Below the pieces are notes generated by a model that saw nothing but the letters and a program-made list of their open reading frames with translations, was not told the origin of the DNA and did not search any database. Both the position numbers and the translations under genes were made by a program. Positions 1-13,079 of a DNA stretch of 64,000 nucleotides are shown here, one piece after another; the first letter of the stretch is position 1, and each line of letters starts with the position of its first letter. The DNA is from Melanocharis versteri. Lineage: Eukaryota > Chordata > Aves > Passeriformes > Melanocharitidae. The stretch covers positions 408,134-472,133 of the forward strand of contig VZTG01010609.1 of the NCBI GenBank assembly GCA_013397845.1, given 5' to 3'.

Positions 1-2180
1 GAAGAAAAGTAAGGCCTGGCCTTCAGCAGTAGGCATGGATCCAGTAGTTTTGGCTCTCTGCTGATATTTTGCTATGTAAGTGCTTGAATTACTTTGGTAA
101 CTGCATATGCTGTGAAACCCTGAGACAAAATGGAGCAAAAACTGAAATTTAATCTCTTCAAATTGCCTGGCAAAGGCAGGCACCTTGTTTACTGAGTTTG
201 AATGCTTAGACCCAGCAGCTCTGAGCATCTCTGATCCAGATGAAATTGATTCACAGTGAGCCTGAACCGTGCGGTTATGACAGAGCAAGTCACTGGGATC
301 AGTGTGCAAGTGCATCAGCTTTTAAAAGGTACTGCCACATTAGGAACAGGCACCAGCTGATCGAAAGTTTCCAGACCCATGGGAGTGCTCTGTCATCTAA
401 ATGGTAGTTCAGAGCCCAATGTAATTTGTGGCTTTAACCCTGTATTCTAATTCTCTAATTCTCTCACTTTAACCCTGTCTCAGCATATATTGAAATAAAA
501 ATCTCTCAGTGCTGTTACTTTTTTTCTCTTGTCTTCAGTGGTGATTCAGAATACCTGAAAAATAATCAAGTTGATTGCATCCAATCCTTAAATTTAGTAA
601 AAGGTTAAGTTGTGGTAAAGCTGATAGCTGTGAAAGATTTTTAAAAATTAGCTCTCTGCCACTTCTGTCTTCAGTAGAATGGCTTGTCAGTGAACTTCAA
701 AATAAGAAACTCTCTGAAACATCCAGCGTTCTCCGCTTGTCAGAGACCTGTTTACATCTGTGACTATATGTCTGCTGTCATTCTACCCAGCTATATTTGA
801 GAAATTATTTTCTTGTAGTCTTCCATGCAGCTCTTCCCAGTCATCTGTAACAATCCTATGAGCTCATCTGATGATTCTCTTATTAGGGTAGGGATTACAC
901 TTTTATTAGGCTTGGGATAGCCAAAGATAACTATTAGAACAAAAAGGTGTTCTCAGTATTAAACCAGCAGAAAACTGGAGTAACATCAGGTCTATCAAGA
1001 CTAATGCTGTCACCTGGATTTACACTGGCATAAAAGAAAGTTTCTCTTTTTGGTTCTAAAATTTGTTCACGGACTGTAAACACAGGAATTCTAAACCATT
1101 TTATTATTTTTTTGTACACAATTCTCTCTGTGTATACAATTCACATGTGTTTAGCTATTACTTACTGATTTTTAAAACACATTTATGTTAGTAGCCTCTA
1201 CTTAAACAAATTAACGTTTTTTCACTTTACTATCACAAAAGTTATGTAATATTCTTCTGAATTCCATGGTTCACTGATAAAATGTTTACAAAGTCTATTT
1301 TTCTGACCTTATGTGATAACTCAGGCTTTTGCCTAGAGGCCTACAGAATAAAATTTAAGTACAGGTTTATGTTAACATGCAATTAGTTTGCAGTATGTTG
1401 AGGTAATATTTCAAAAGGAAAAAGTAGAATCAAATGAAATACCATAATTATGGAAAAACTGAACAGAGTGTAATACATTTTCTTTTGTTTTGCCAAAAAA
1501 TACTAAAGACATGTACTTCATATATTTCATATCTTGAATCTACTGTTCTCTGGCTTCTACAAGGATGTTACTTTGTGGTATTTTTAATTTTCTTTAACTT
1601 ACTTTCTGATAATCATATTAAGATGCCTCTGTTGCTTTATTCTCTGAACTAGATAACTAAAGAACATTTTTTAATTGATGGAAGGTATACTGGGAAAAAG
1701 TTATTTAAGTCACTATTATCTACTGATGAAAATCAAGTAAAATACTTAAAATACATGCCTTTTCTAACTAAGATCTGCTTTTGTATAATGATATTTTAGA
1801 AACACATTTCAAATATGTTTTGAAACACATTTCAAACATGAAACAAATTTTCTTCCTTGATGCCTGTTTTGTATTTTTCAAATGTGAACTTTTTTATTAA
1901 TCATCACTGAATAGTACTTTCAGAAAAAGATATTTTATTCATATTAAAAATGTCTACATTAAAATAATGTAAAGTTCATCCTGAGGATAGACAGTCTCAT
2001 TAATTCAATAATACTATATGACATAAACTCTCATTCATCAGAAAAATGGATTTAGATATTTGTCTGCATTCACCAGCTGTTCTGTTAAGTATTCTTTTTT
2101 ATTCAGTTGAGGTGGAGTAACTTAGACCATCTGAAGCAAACTATATTAGTATATAGTAAGCAGTACTACTGTTTAAGTTT
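1..2180. other. non-coding AT-rich sequence
   Basis: I see no recognisable gene, RNA or transposon here. The open frames are short (under 75 codons) and lack paired splice signals. The only local structure is a spaced direct repeat at 1799-1813 and 1822-1836 (unit GAAACACATTTCAAA). Confidence 0.5.
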
Positions 2181-2182
2181 GG

Positions 2183-2219
2183 TTTTGTTTGTTTGTTTGT
2201 TTGTTTGTTTGTTTGTTTG
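2183..2219. repeat. (TTTG)n microsatellite
   Basis: About nine tandem TTTG units, nearly perfect, in otherwise unremarkable AT-rich DNA. Likely length-polymorphic. Confidence 0.95.
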
Positions 2220-2220
2220 G

Positions 2221-5200
2221 TGTTTTTTTAATATTTTATGTTTGCAGCATCACCCCACAGACTGGCAAGTGTAAAGCTGATGTAAAATTGTTTTACTCTG
2301 TCCTCCCATAGCTTCTTCCTTAGGAAAGAACTGTGGAGCCCTACAGATTAAGCAAGAGAGCAGAAGTCATGGAAAGCCGGTTTTGATTTCTTGGGAGGGT
2401 GTGAGTTACTAGTACTGCGGTAGTATATAAACCTTTACCTTCCTTATAAAGAATGTTTTTTTTCTGTCTGAAGGATTTTTGGAAGCCAGGAGTTGATCAG
2501 AGAAGCAGCTGGTGGCCCTCACAGTTCAGTGTCACTGTTAGGGTGTTTTTGGAGCTTCCTGCTGTGCTGTACCAAAGTTGTGTTCACCTCTGAAGGTAGG
2601 AACTTGTTAACAACTGGCCCTGCTGAATGCTCCCTCACACAGCACAATGACAAAGGTTTGTGCACCCCTTCACCGAGGCTGGTGAAAAATCAATTTCCCA
2701 CTTGTCACACAATGGTCTGTAGCTATGATATAGAGCTGAAAACCTCAGCACAATATCCAAAAGGGGATATTTGTGTCCCCTGATGTCATTTTTGTCATTA
2801 AGGGCAGATGCCAATGTGTGCAATTGTCCTCACGTCCCTCTTCATCCTTAGCTTGTCCTTTATCTTGACTGGTAAGAGGTTCTCAGAGCCAGGAATATAT
2901 CCAACATCCCTGATTCCCAGAGAGAGCTCTGCCCAGAAGTATTTCACACGCACTCTATGAAGCCTCTGCCAAAGGGCACATCCCAATATTTCCTGCTTTC
3001 ACATTCTGCCGTTGTGTTTTGGCCCAGCTCGGAGGTTCACAGGAGCTGTCAGGGAAGTGAAGAAACACAACCAACTGTGTCCGTGGTAGAAGCACTGCTG
3101 TGTCCTTCTGTGGCCCATATCCTGATGTGCCTAATCTGTGGAGCAATGCCAGAGAATAACATGGGGTCTCGCTGCCTTTCCCCATGTTGCTTGTCATTTT
3201 CACACCCAGGTGTATTATCTACGCACATACTTGTGCCCAGGAAGAAGACAAGGAGAAGGAAGATTACTATATCTGACCAAATTATATCCACGTTGAGGAT
3301 TCTTCTGCTTTAAATAAAATACTTCCCACATTTGAGGTTGACCTCTGTTTTTAATCTAGAGTTGTTTGTTCATATGTTCATAAGTTGTGTGGTCTTATGT
3401 TCTTTCAAGAGCTTCTTACTTGTGCGTTGCTTTCCTTTTAGCTGAGAGTAAACATTTTTTCTCTTCTTTTAGTAATGACATGAGAAAAAAATAGTAATAT
3501 TATATATTTATTAATTCATGCTAAATCCTGAATTTATTTTAGGCCAAAGCTTACAAAATGAATCACGCAGCAGATGTTGCTTTTTTGTTACCTACAGTAG
3601 GAGTCAGGCTGAGTGACTAGAAGAGGTGAAGAGGTAGAATTAACTACGGATTGTATCCATCTTTCCTCCTACCCCTCAAGCTATTCTTGTCTGTATGGTC
3701 ATAGGCCTATAAATGTGTAATGGAATACTGCCCTAAGCTATAGCATTTAATAGAATATGATTGCATTACAACCTAAGACGATGTTTTAAGAAATAAAAGA
3801 TTTAATCACATGTTGCTGAAAGGTAGAGCTTAAAACACAGTGGATATGTTTGTATTCTGTATTTTAAAGCAAGCTGACTTGTTTATACTATGAAGAATCT
3901 TCAAATTAATTGAAGTGAATATTCACTGGAAATATATTAAAAAATGTCAGTATGTTCAGTAATTTATATACTGTATCTACCTCTAAATTCCAATCTATTC
4001 TGCAGAATGCTTTAATTATAGAAAAGCTACTAAATACACTTTGTCAAATAAATACATACATTTTTTCTAATAGTTTTGTTCTCCTGTATATGCTGAACAA
4101 TGATCATAATGTAGTTAATATAAAAAATATATTAGTAATCATTATGCAATAAATTATGCAGGTTACAGAATTAGAACTTTTTAGGCAGCGGATTTAAATA
4201 AAACTCTTTAAGCATGTATTCATTCACCTTTTAAGATTGTATTTAGTCACAGATTATTACTAGCTGAAACTTTCCTGCATTCTGTTCTTAAAGCCTATAA
4301 TTTCCTGCTGATGAAGTTAGCAATTAAAATAAAATTCTGAGGTGTTCACAGAGACAGGCTGGAGTCCATGAGAAGAATATTTGGTCTCTAAGGATAAATT
4401 GCTTTCTTTTTTGAACTGTCTACCAAATAGCTTGGAGATAGTGAGGTGATTACATCTGTAGCTCAGCTCCTGTAATGTAGGAGCTAATGCATAGCTTGAA
4501 TGTGTTCTCTCTTTATACAAGGACTGTACCCTCTACAAAGACCTGGGGTAAATGCAAAGGCTGTGTCTTTTATCAGTGCAGAAATGAGTATCTGCTGCTT
4601 CATACGGCAAATGAGATTTATCACAAAGTTTATGAAACAATATGCTACAGAACCAAGCCTTGCTCCTCCATAGTATTCACTTATTGAATGGAAAAGTGAA
4701 CAAAACCAGAGGTTTAATTATCACTATCTCAAACATTTTAAATGCAAGCAGTATTTTGCTACTTAATCTTGTTTGTCTTTAAAACTTCTTCACAGCTATG
4801 GGACTGGACACTTTGCTGATTCACATGAGAATCTTGTTTTACTTTTTCATTTTAATACTCTGATTCTTAGGTACAGTCAGCTATTATCCCAGGATGTTCT
4901 GACGTGCATCCAATCTGTCAAAGTCCCTATGAATATGTGAAACAAGTGGAGGTTCACTTCTGCACTGAGAGAACTTGCTGAAAGCAGGAAGGAGGACCAA
5001 ATCCTCCCTGTGTTGATGCTATGTGTCAGTTAGCTAGTACAAATAAGCCAGGAGCAGAATTTATTCCTTGCTAAAAAGGAAAGGTAAAAACATGAAAATA
5101 ATACTTGCCTTGGACTTCGAGTCCATGTTCTCCTGTATGGCAAACTAAATTGCACATGCATGACAATTTTAAAATAAGAAAGGAAATGCTTTGTTATCTA

Positions 5201-7560
5201 TGCCAAAACAAGATTTCATTTTTGGTATATTACCATTTTTCAATTACATTTATAACTTTAATTATGGAATACAATTTTACTAAATTTATTACATTTTAGC
5301 AATGCATTTTTTTACTGGCTAAATTTTCCTTTATTAATAACAGCATGGCTGAGGATTATTCAGTGTTGCTTGTTAATTTTAGAAGCTTTTTCATCCTGCT
5401 GATACATTTTATCATAAAGAGACCGCTTTATCTTGAACGTCATTTAGGAAGCGTTTTGGTGAGGTCATCCTTGCTTTCTTTAAAGGCTACTTATACAACA
5501 GTTCTCTTCAAGCTTCTGCAGCTTTGCTCCTAGAACACACAACCTCTCTTCTCTGCATCATGTTCGTATTGGTAGACTTTCCCCATCTGCTCTTCTTGCA
5601 TAGCTTCCTTATTCCTTTCTCGCCAGGCATATTTAGAAATGGCAAGCACTGGAGTCTCATCCCAGGCTGTGCTGGCTGGTGACCTTTTTTCCTGTAAACC
5701 TTGAGCTGGCCATGTTTTGTTTTGTTTTGTTCTGTTTAGTTTTGTCCTCCATCCTTGATTCCACCAAGAGCTCCAGAGGTTGTACTCCTTGTTTCCTCCT
5801 GCTAGCAGAGAAGGCATCCTGCATTAGGCTTTTCCCACTGCTTCTGGTTCTTAAGTGTGAGCATCTGACTCATGACTGAGGCTGACAATAATAAAACTGT
5901 TTAGATGGAGTCCCAGTGAAATTAAAGAGAGGAAGGTCATAGACTTGACCAGATACGTGAAATGTTTATAATCCTATCTATTCTAAAAAATAACAGAGAA
6001 AGTTTTCTTTCAGGGAGTTTGTCGGCGATTTGAGATTTCGTGTCTGTGCAGAGCTTCTAAAAGTTTCTTAGAACTTGTTCTTGAGTTTTAACAGCAAAGA
6101 AGGGGGAAAAAGTCGCATGCTTTATAGTTATAATAGAGACCCATGAAAAAATTAACTGGAATTTAGGAAAAGTTTTAGAGGATTTTTTAATTGGGCACCT
6201 GTAGAAAACGTTCTATTTTATATAGCATGGTTACATTTAGAGTGATCCTATAGTATTCCTATGTAAGAATCACTCCTTTGCTTGATTTGTGTGGGAATGC
6301 TGATGATTTTGTGCTTTGAGACTTCCTAAACTTAGTAATTAAAATGTGGCAAAATTTTATTTCAAAACTGACTCAACATACAAAGTAGAATTGTAATTTC
6401 TGGTTTGGTTTTCTGCTTAGAAGCCTCTGAATATTCCACTCTTTTATGATGGAAAATGTCTAGCTCTTTAGGATTTCTTCATCTGAAAGATGCAACTTTT
6501 CCAAAAGTTTCAATTACCAAATAAGTGGGTTTTTAAAAATTCTGTTGATTCTGAAATGAAGATGATTTTTTCTTGAATACATTAATATTCTGGAGAAGAT
6601 TTGCGCTTGTGCAAATGCTGAGATTGCACACTCTGTAATAGAGTTACAAAACTATTTTCTTATGAGCCAAATGCAATTCTGTTCATTTGCAAAAATGAAA
6701 GTCATTAAATATTTACAAGCAGAGAGAAAATGGAGATTGAAGAACAGCAAGTCAAGTTTGTAAAGGATTTTGGTGGTTGATTCCAATTACAGTTTTCTAA
6801 TAAAATCATACTTTGTGTTGTCAATATATGTAAATTCATCAGGATAATTACATTATGAAGATTTACATACGCTTTTTATTTTGTTGTCAATTGTTTTGAT
6901 TCCCTGAAAATAAACTTTCTGTGTGTTTCTACAAAACAGAGACATTTTAAACCAAAACTGTCTTTTTTGGATCCATAAATTGTTCTCCTGACTGCTACCA
7001 GATGTACTAGAAAAACCATCAATTTCACTCACAAACAGATCATTAAGAAGAGCTAGTTTGCCTTATTTCTGGATTTAAGGAATATCCTGTCTTATGTGCT
7101 GGACGAGAATGACTTCTGTTATAAACAACCCTTCTGTGGTGAATTTGGGGAGTGAAAAAAAACAAGTGGTTTTTTGTTGAAATACTCAAAGATCGAGAAG
7201 TGCAGAAATAAATTAACTGCATTGCTGCAACATTGGATTGTTGCTGCTCAGATTGGTGTGTTTGGCTTTTTCATCTAAAATAACATAGTTTTCTTCTATC
7301 TAAAAGATTAGGAAAAATACCTCAGATTGACAGAATTGCCTGTATTTTACATGTTATTGAAGGAACTTATTGTTCAAGTAATAGGCAACTTAGAGTACTC
7401 TGAATCAAAGGAGTTCCACGAAGAGCTTTGAGAGAAAATCTAGAAAATCATGATTTGTAAGATTAAGGGAAATTTTTGTGAAATGCAGTGAGAAGATAAG
7501 CTTTCTTCCTTGAGGATGTTTCAGTATAGAAAGAAATAAAAAGTTTCCTAGAAGCCCCTA
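2221..7560. other. non-coding stretch, nothing recognised
   Basis: No transposon, RNA gene or splice-bounded open frame that I could support. The interval 2493-3313 is slightly richer in GC and has overlapping open frames of 60-118 codons on both strands, but they match nothing I know and have no convincing splice context. Confidence 0.4.
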
Positions 7561-7565
7561 AGTAC

Positions 7566-7589
7566 TCCCCTCCCCCCCAACCCCCCCAA
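7566..7589 (-). other. C-run cluster (minus-strand G-quadruplex candidate)
   Basis: Runs of 4, 7 and 7 cytosines are separated by one T and two A. The complementary strand therefore carries G runs that could form a quadruplex, since a long run can supply two stems. Function unknown. Confidence 0.4.
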
Positions 7590-9040
7590 TATTTATGTGC
7601 AGAATATGTATTAAATCCACTATTTCTGGATCCTGTAAGCAAGGTGCAACAAGGTAAATTTTGTGGAGAGAGATGAAAGAAGTGTGATACATTCAGATTC
7701 TGTCACCTGTATTGTTTTTGAGCGTCATAGGAATGAGGGCAATAGACCTTAGTGTTATGGCTAATGAAATACATGAAATGGAGTGTTAAAAGGGTAATGT
7801 TATAAAAAAAAAACAACCAAACAAACAAAAAAAGTGATTCTCTAGTTCCTTTCCTTTTAAGAGCAGTAACTCCAAGTGGAAAATATAAACTCTTCAAAAT
7901 GTTCAGGCTGGGGCTGACAGGGGAGGAAGGTTTTGGGTGAGGTCTTCAGGTGACTCAGCAGGCAGCAGTTATTAAAGTGTTCACAGCGTGTTTAAAATTT
8001 CTACAGGAACACTCCTGTAATACTATTTACTAATATTTTTGTGTTAAATATTTCACCATGCATGTTTTTCCTTGGCATTGAGTATACTGAAGTTATTTTC
8101 CTTTCATTGCTTCTTTCTTCACCTGAATGGATTGATTGTTATATATTTTTTTCCATCTGAAGTTGGCTGTCTAGTCAAATTTGAAGATTTTTAGGGTCTT
8201 TGTAGCTTAGCAGAGGTTGGTATATTACCGTAATGATAGTTCAGTCTGTATTTTGATGGAAAAAGAAATTGTAAATAATTAATACTGAGTATATCTTCAG
8301 CTGCAGAAAAAGTGTAGCATTTTCCAGTACTAGCACTTGCAGATAAAGGAATTCTTATGTGTATAGAATATTGGTTTACACAAAAGCTTGTTACTTTCAC
8401 AGATGGTTACAATGTTGCTGAAATTTTTCTGATAGTTATTCACGCATAAATTTGTTAAGCGTATGTCAGGGAGGATAGCTGTTTTTTTAGTATTTGCGTA
8501 TTTGTCCTCCATTGTTAAGGAGAACAGAGGATATATGCCTATGATAGGGAGGCATTTTGCAGTGGAAAAATTCAATTTGCTTGGTATATACATTATGTGA
8601 TTTATAACAAGTTTCATGACAAGTATAGCTACTGGCTCGACTGCTGTTTAGAAAAAAAAAATCAGTTCATTAATCAATATTCATTTTTCATACAAAAGCA
8701 TTATTATTTTTAGGCATCTAAAGGCCATGAATACCCAAGAGTCAACACATTATTAAAACTGTTGAGTGTCACACTCATCCATTTGTTTCAGTTTAAAGGC
8801 TGACAAAAAATTTCTTCTGGAATAACTGGATCAGAATTCAATGTGCCTGTTTGCAACAACAGAACACCCTAATGATAAAGTGCAAGACTATGTAATAGAA
8901 ACAAATGAAGTGTAAAATAAAATAATAGAATAACATGACAAGCTAAATGCTTTCTGCAATGCAGTATTCTTGAAAGTGAGTGCATCGTAAAAAAAAGTTA
9001 CTTTCATGTTTCCTAATTTAACATAGGAGATATTTCTAAT
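7590..9040. other. non-coding stretch, nothing recognised
   Basis: Contains short A-rich tracts near 7803-7832. A 95-codon minus-strand frame at 8330-8617 overlaps a 69-codon frame at 8191-8400; neither has splice signals or a recognisable motif. Confidence 0.35.
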
Positions 9041-9051
9041 TTATCACCTAC

Positions 9052-9263
9052 CTCTTTGAACAATATTTTGTTGTTTGCCTGGTTTAACAGATCTCTGGAT
9101 CCGAAGTTCAGGATTTAGTAGCCATGGTAGCTGCCATGGAATAAATCTTAACTCAAATATGTGACCATTCAGGACTAAATATTTTGTGTTCTCTCTTTTA
9201 ATATATTCGCTATATAATTTGCAGTGTATTTGCACAGTTTCAAAAGAGAGGCTTAAAATCACT
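9052..9263 (-). CDS. candidate internal exon, unidentified protein
   Basis: Read on the minus strand, this 212-bp interval follows an acceptor-like sequence ending TTTCAG and runs into a good donor, AAGAG|GTAGGT. It holds one open frame of 70 codons, entered with one base and left with one base (phase 2 in, phase 1 out). The peptide is mixed and not low-complexity: it has a hydrophobic stretch FIPWQLPWLLNP and basic residues near the end. I do not recognise the family. The acceptor's pyrimidine tract is mediocre, so this may be a chance interval. No ATG is needed if it is internal. Other minus-strand candidates lie at 41.9 and 46.7 kb, but nothing ties them together beyond strand. Confidence 0.27.
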
Positions 9264-9269
9264 CTGAAA

Positions 9270-12200
9270 TTGCAACTTGCCTGCTTATTTCAAGTACTCA
9301 GAAGTGCAACATGTATTTTCTTCACCATGCCATGTTCAGGGACAAGCTTAAGTCTGCAAAGGTGAGACCAAAAAAACACAGTAGGCTAAGGAATAATGAA
9401 GGAAATTCTGTGTAAGTTGGAAAATATCTACAAGCCCAGCTTTACTTTACTAGTTTTGAGGTCACTATTCTCTCTTTATACCCAGTTAAATTGTGGTCAG
9501 CCTGCACAATTAGTCTACAATTAAGGAAATGAGGCGATCTTAATAAGTGAACAGACCACTTGCCCTGAAGCTCTTTCCACCCTCATTTGTGGAAGACGGC
9601 AGTCAGCGGTGGCACTTGCAGTTGAAAATTTTGTACTTCCAAACATTTGCAGTTCCAGAGCAGGGCAGAGTGAAGTACACGTGTCAGTCATGGGGTGAGG
9701 TTTACCTGTTTTGGCAGCACTGTGCATCTGCCTCTTACAGACAGATTTGAGAGCTGCCAAAGCACCAGATGCACAGTCTGGAGGGTGCAGGGGGCAGCAA
9801 GGAGACTGCAGAAGTTCCCCATACTTCCTGTTTAAGATTCTCCAAGAATGAGCAATGAGGAATTCTGATGAAAACTAGATTTGTTTGCCATCCAGAGCAA
9901 TTTTCTCATCCCTCTTTCCATCCCTTTGCCCTCTCTGAAATGGCGAAACATTGGTTGCGTGGCATTGTGCCTGGACCTGAGATAGCGGGGATTCCTTCCC
10001 TGATAGCCACAGGTGGTCATCCTGTAAGTCAGAGATTTGATTACCCATATCATTGGCTTAGCTTGCATAGCTGCAAATGCTATTAAAGGTAATAAAATTA
10101 TCCAACCTTTACATCACTGTGCTGTGGGCAAAGGATATTGTTCTCAGCAATCAGCATTTATGTCCAACCATTTAACACTAGTGAAGCTGTGCTAATGGCT
10201 TTCTGTGACATTTTTGAAAGGACAGCCATTAGATCAAACTAGCAGATATGTACCTAGCAAAATGTAACGTTCAAATATTTGGGAAGAAATGGAATTACCA
10301 ACTTTGTTATCAAATTAAATAAGTAAATAAGGCTGTGCAGGTCTTAGGTGCAGAAACAGATCTCTGGTTCCTTCACAGTTTAAAAATTCGCTGCTGTGGA
10401 CTGAAATTGGAGCTGATGGCATGACTGGATTTGTAGAATATCCTTTGTAAGGCTTCAAATTAATAGAAGAGTGAAATGAAATTGCAAACCAGTGGACAAA
10501 ATAGGCAAGAAAGGCAATTCATTCCTTTAATTACAAGCATTTAATTAATGAAGGAAGAAGAGGGCTTCATGGATGGTGTTATGGACCACTCATATTGGCC
10601 CGGGCATATGTGATAATTCTACCAGGGATGGACATCAGCTCCAGGAAAAGGTACAGCAATGATCCTATCATCTTATTGCCTGGAGTCACACATTACCTGT
10701 ACTCAGATTTTGCTCACTGCCTTTGAATAAAAATTGCTTTCTACAATTATTTTTAATATCTGAAGGACATAATGTCCAAGCCATGGCCATGGATACTTCT
10801 CTTCCTCCCTAAGTAAACATGGTAAACACAGTGTGTTGAATCAAAATGCTTATGTGATGCTGGATGTTCATTCTGGTTGTTCCATGTTCCCTGAAAAACC
10901 TAATATCCAATGTATGCCTGTCAAATCCTAAATAATTCTTGTACATCATAGAATAATGTTTTAGATCAATGAAGGTTTGCTCTTTTCTATCCATGCAGAT
11001 AATTGAAATATTTAAGAGTATAGCAGCGACATAAATAGTGCTCATTACAGAAGAATCTAATTTTACCTATATGAACAGTCAGGATTATGGTTTGATTTGG
11101 AGTCTCATCCTACTTTTATTCATTTGACTTTAACCGAAACCACCTTCTAGCCATTATTTAATCTTTAACAGTAGTAGTACTGCTAAGGTCAGCATGTATT
11201 CCATAGAAACTGAAGTTAATGCTATGAGTGAAAGTTCTCAGAAATTACTTTTCAAGTGTTAGCGAAATAAGTGAGGAAAATGATTACCACCATATCAATT
11301 TGTAACTTTTAAAATACTTAGAATATGTAAATATAAAGCCATAAAATATGGCTGTTAATACCATGACTTCTAAGTATATATGATAATGTAATTGAAAGGT
11401 CAAAGAGAAGACCTCTCCTTGTAAATACTTAAATGAGAAATCTTTGCTCATGAATTATTCTTTTTAGGTGAGCAGGAATGGGCATTTCATTAAGTATTGC
11501 TCATGGGAATAAGCAGTGCCAGGATCAGACCTCCAGTACTTTGGTGTACTAAGCAGGAACTCTATAATGTCACTCTGATAAATTTTTTTAATCAGTTTTT
11601 TGTGATGATCTGGTTAGTTCCCAAAGCAACTGGAATAGAAATCAGTCCAATTCCAAAAGGCAGTGTAGATCTGCTTCAATTACTGAGTACCATACCATCA
11701 GTCTTGGCTGCAGTACCAAGTTGAACACTGCACACTGTTGAAAAGCAGCTGATTCATGATCCATGGGAAATGATTCCACCCCACAGGCTGTTTTAACGTG
11801 GAACTATGCTAGTGATAAAATATAAATCTGGTGTCTTACTTGCTGCTTAGATTTCCATACATTTTTCTAACAACTCAAGCCTTCCTGTTGGGTATTTCAT
11901 TCATTTCTAATGTTCTAATGTTGAAATCTTGGCATTTGAATTTGAGCCTTCTGTACACCCAAATAACTAGAAAAATGTTTTGTCTTCTACTGTTTTCCAT
12001 CTATGAATCTGTCTTGTTCAGCAACTTTGGTCACATTTGAAAGCAACAAGAGTAAGGAAAGTGTGAAGGATTTGGGGGTTTTTCTCCTCCTGAATCCTTG
12101 GGATTAAGAAAAAAAGCAGAATTCTTTGTTCAGTATCTAGATAGTAGTTTTGTGTTTCCTAAATTCTAATGAAATATATCAAAATTCATATATTGCTCCA

Positions 12201-12780
12201 GCTGTATAATGCAAAAATAATTTGAAGATTTTGCCAGCTTTATCCTGAGCTAAGCTATGAAGCTGGATTTTGCTTTCACTTGTGTAGATACAATATTACA
12301 GAAACTCAGTCTAAATCTCCAGTGAAAAAATGACCGTGAGTGGTCAGATTTATATTTCAGATTTGTGGAGCAATTAACCCTGGGCTTCTTAGGAAAAGCA
12401 ATAATTAACCCTTCTCTCCTCAGTCTGGTCCCATAATCTTTATCTTGTCTGTGTTAAAATATTTGAGGGCTAATTACATAGATCACCTTCAAAAGTGTAA
12501 AGGCCTGGTTTCAAAGTTGTGAAACAGTGCATGTGGTATTTTACTACTTGGTTAACACTTGTGCATAAATATTTTCAGTTTCAATTACTGGCTGAAGTTA
12601 GATCTACATTTGGAGGATAACCCTGCATTTCACAACTATTATCGGATTGTGTTTAGACAGTGGAGTCTCAACATCTGAAACTTTATGCTATCTGTTGACT
12701 ACTCATATGCAAACAAAACAAATCTTCAGGAAGAACTGGATCCTAGCACGATCTCAGCTGCCATAAAATCCAAGGACAAG
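9270..12780. other. non-coding stretch, nothing recognised
   Basis: No recognisable genes or repeats. A 42-bp interval at roughly 9658-9699 has an acceptor-like and a donor-like edge, but it is too short to support. Confidence 0.35.
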
Positions 12781-12789
12781 AGGGATGTG

Positions 12790-13075
12790 ACCATGTGTGC
12801 CTGAGGGTAATGGTTTTTATCTGCTCTGGCTTCTGTGGCCACCCCCTTCCCCCAGGTGGACTCTCTGGTCATCCAGCTGCTCTGGGGCCAGACTGGGGCT
12901 CCAGGGGTGAGCTGTGGGGAGCTGCTTCCAGTGTGCCAGTGACTGACAGCAGTTCTGGGCTGGACTCAAGACTCCAAGGCGGGGTGTTGTGGAGCAGTAT
13001 GTGGTCCCACTGCTGCAAACTTGCCCTGTCCCCTCCCACACCACGCTTCAGTTGTTTTCTCCAGTCTCTCATAGC
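12790..13075. other. GC-richer patch of unknown origin
   Basis: About 285 bp noticeably richer in G and C than its surroundings, with overlapping open frames on both strands, up to 112 codons on plus (12795-13133). A strong acceptor-like sequence (CCCCCTTCCCCCAG) precedes 12856 and a GTGAGC donor follows 12906, enclosing 51 bp open in phase 0. It could be an old repeat, an exon or a regulatory patch; I cannot choose. Confidence 0.2.
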
Positions 13076-13079
13076 AACA

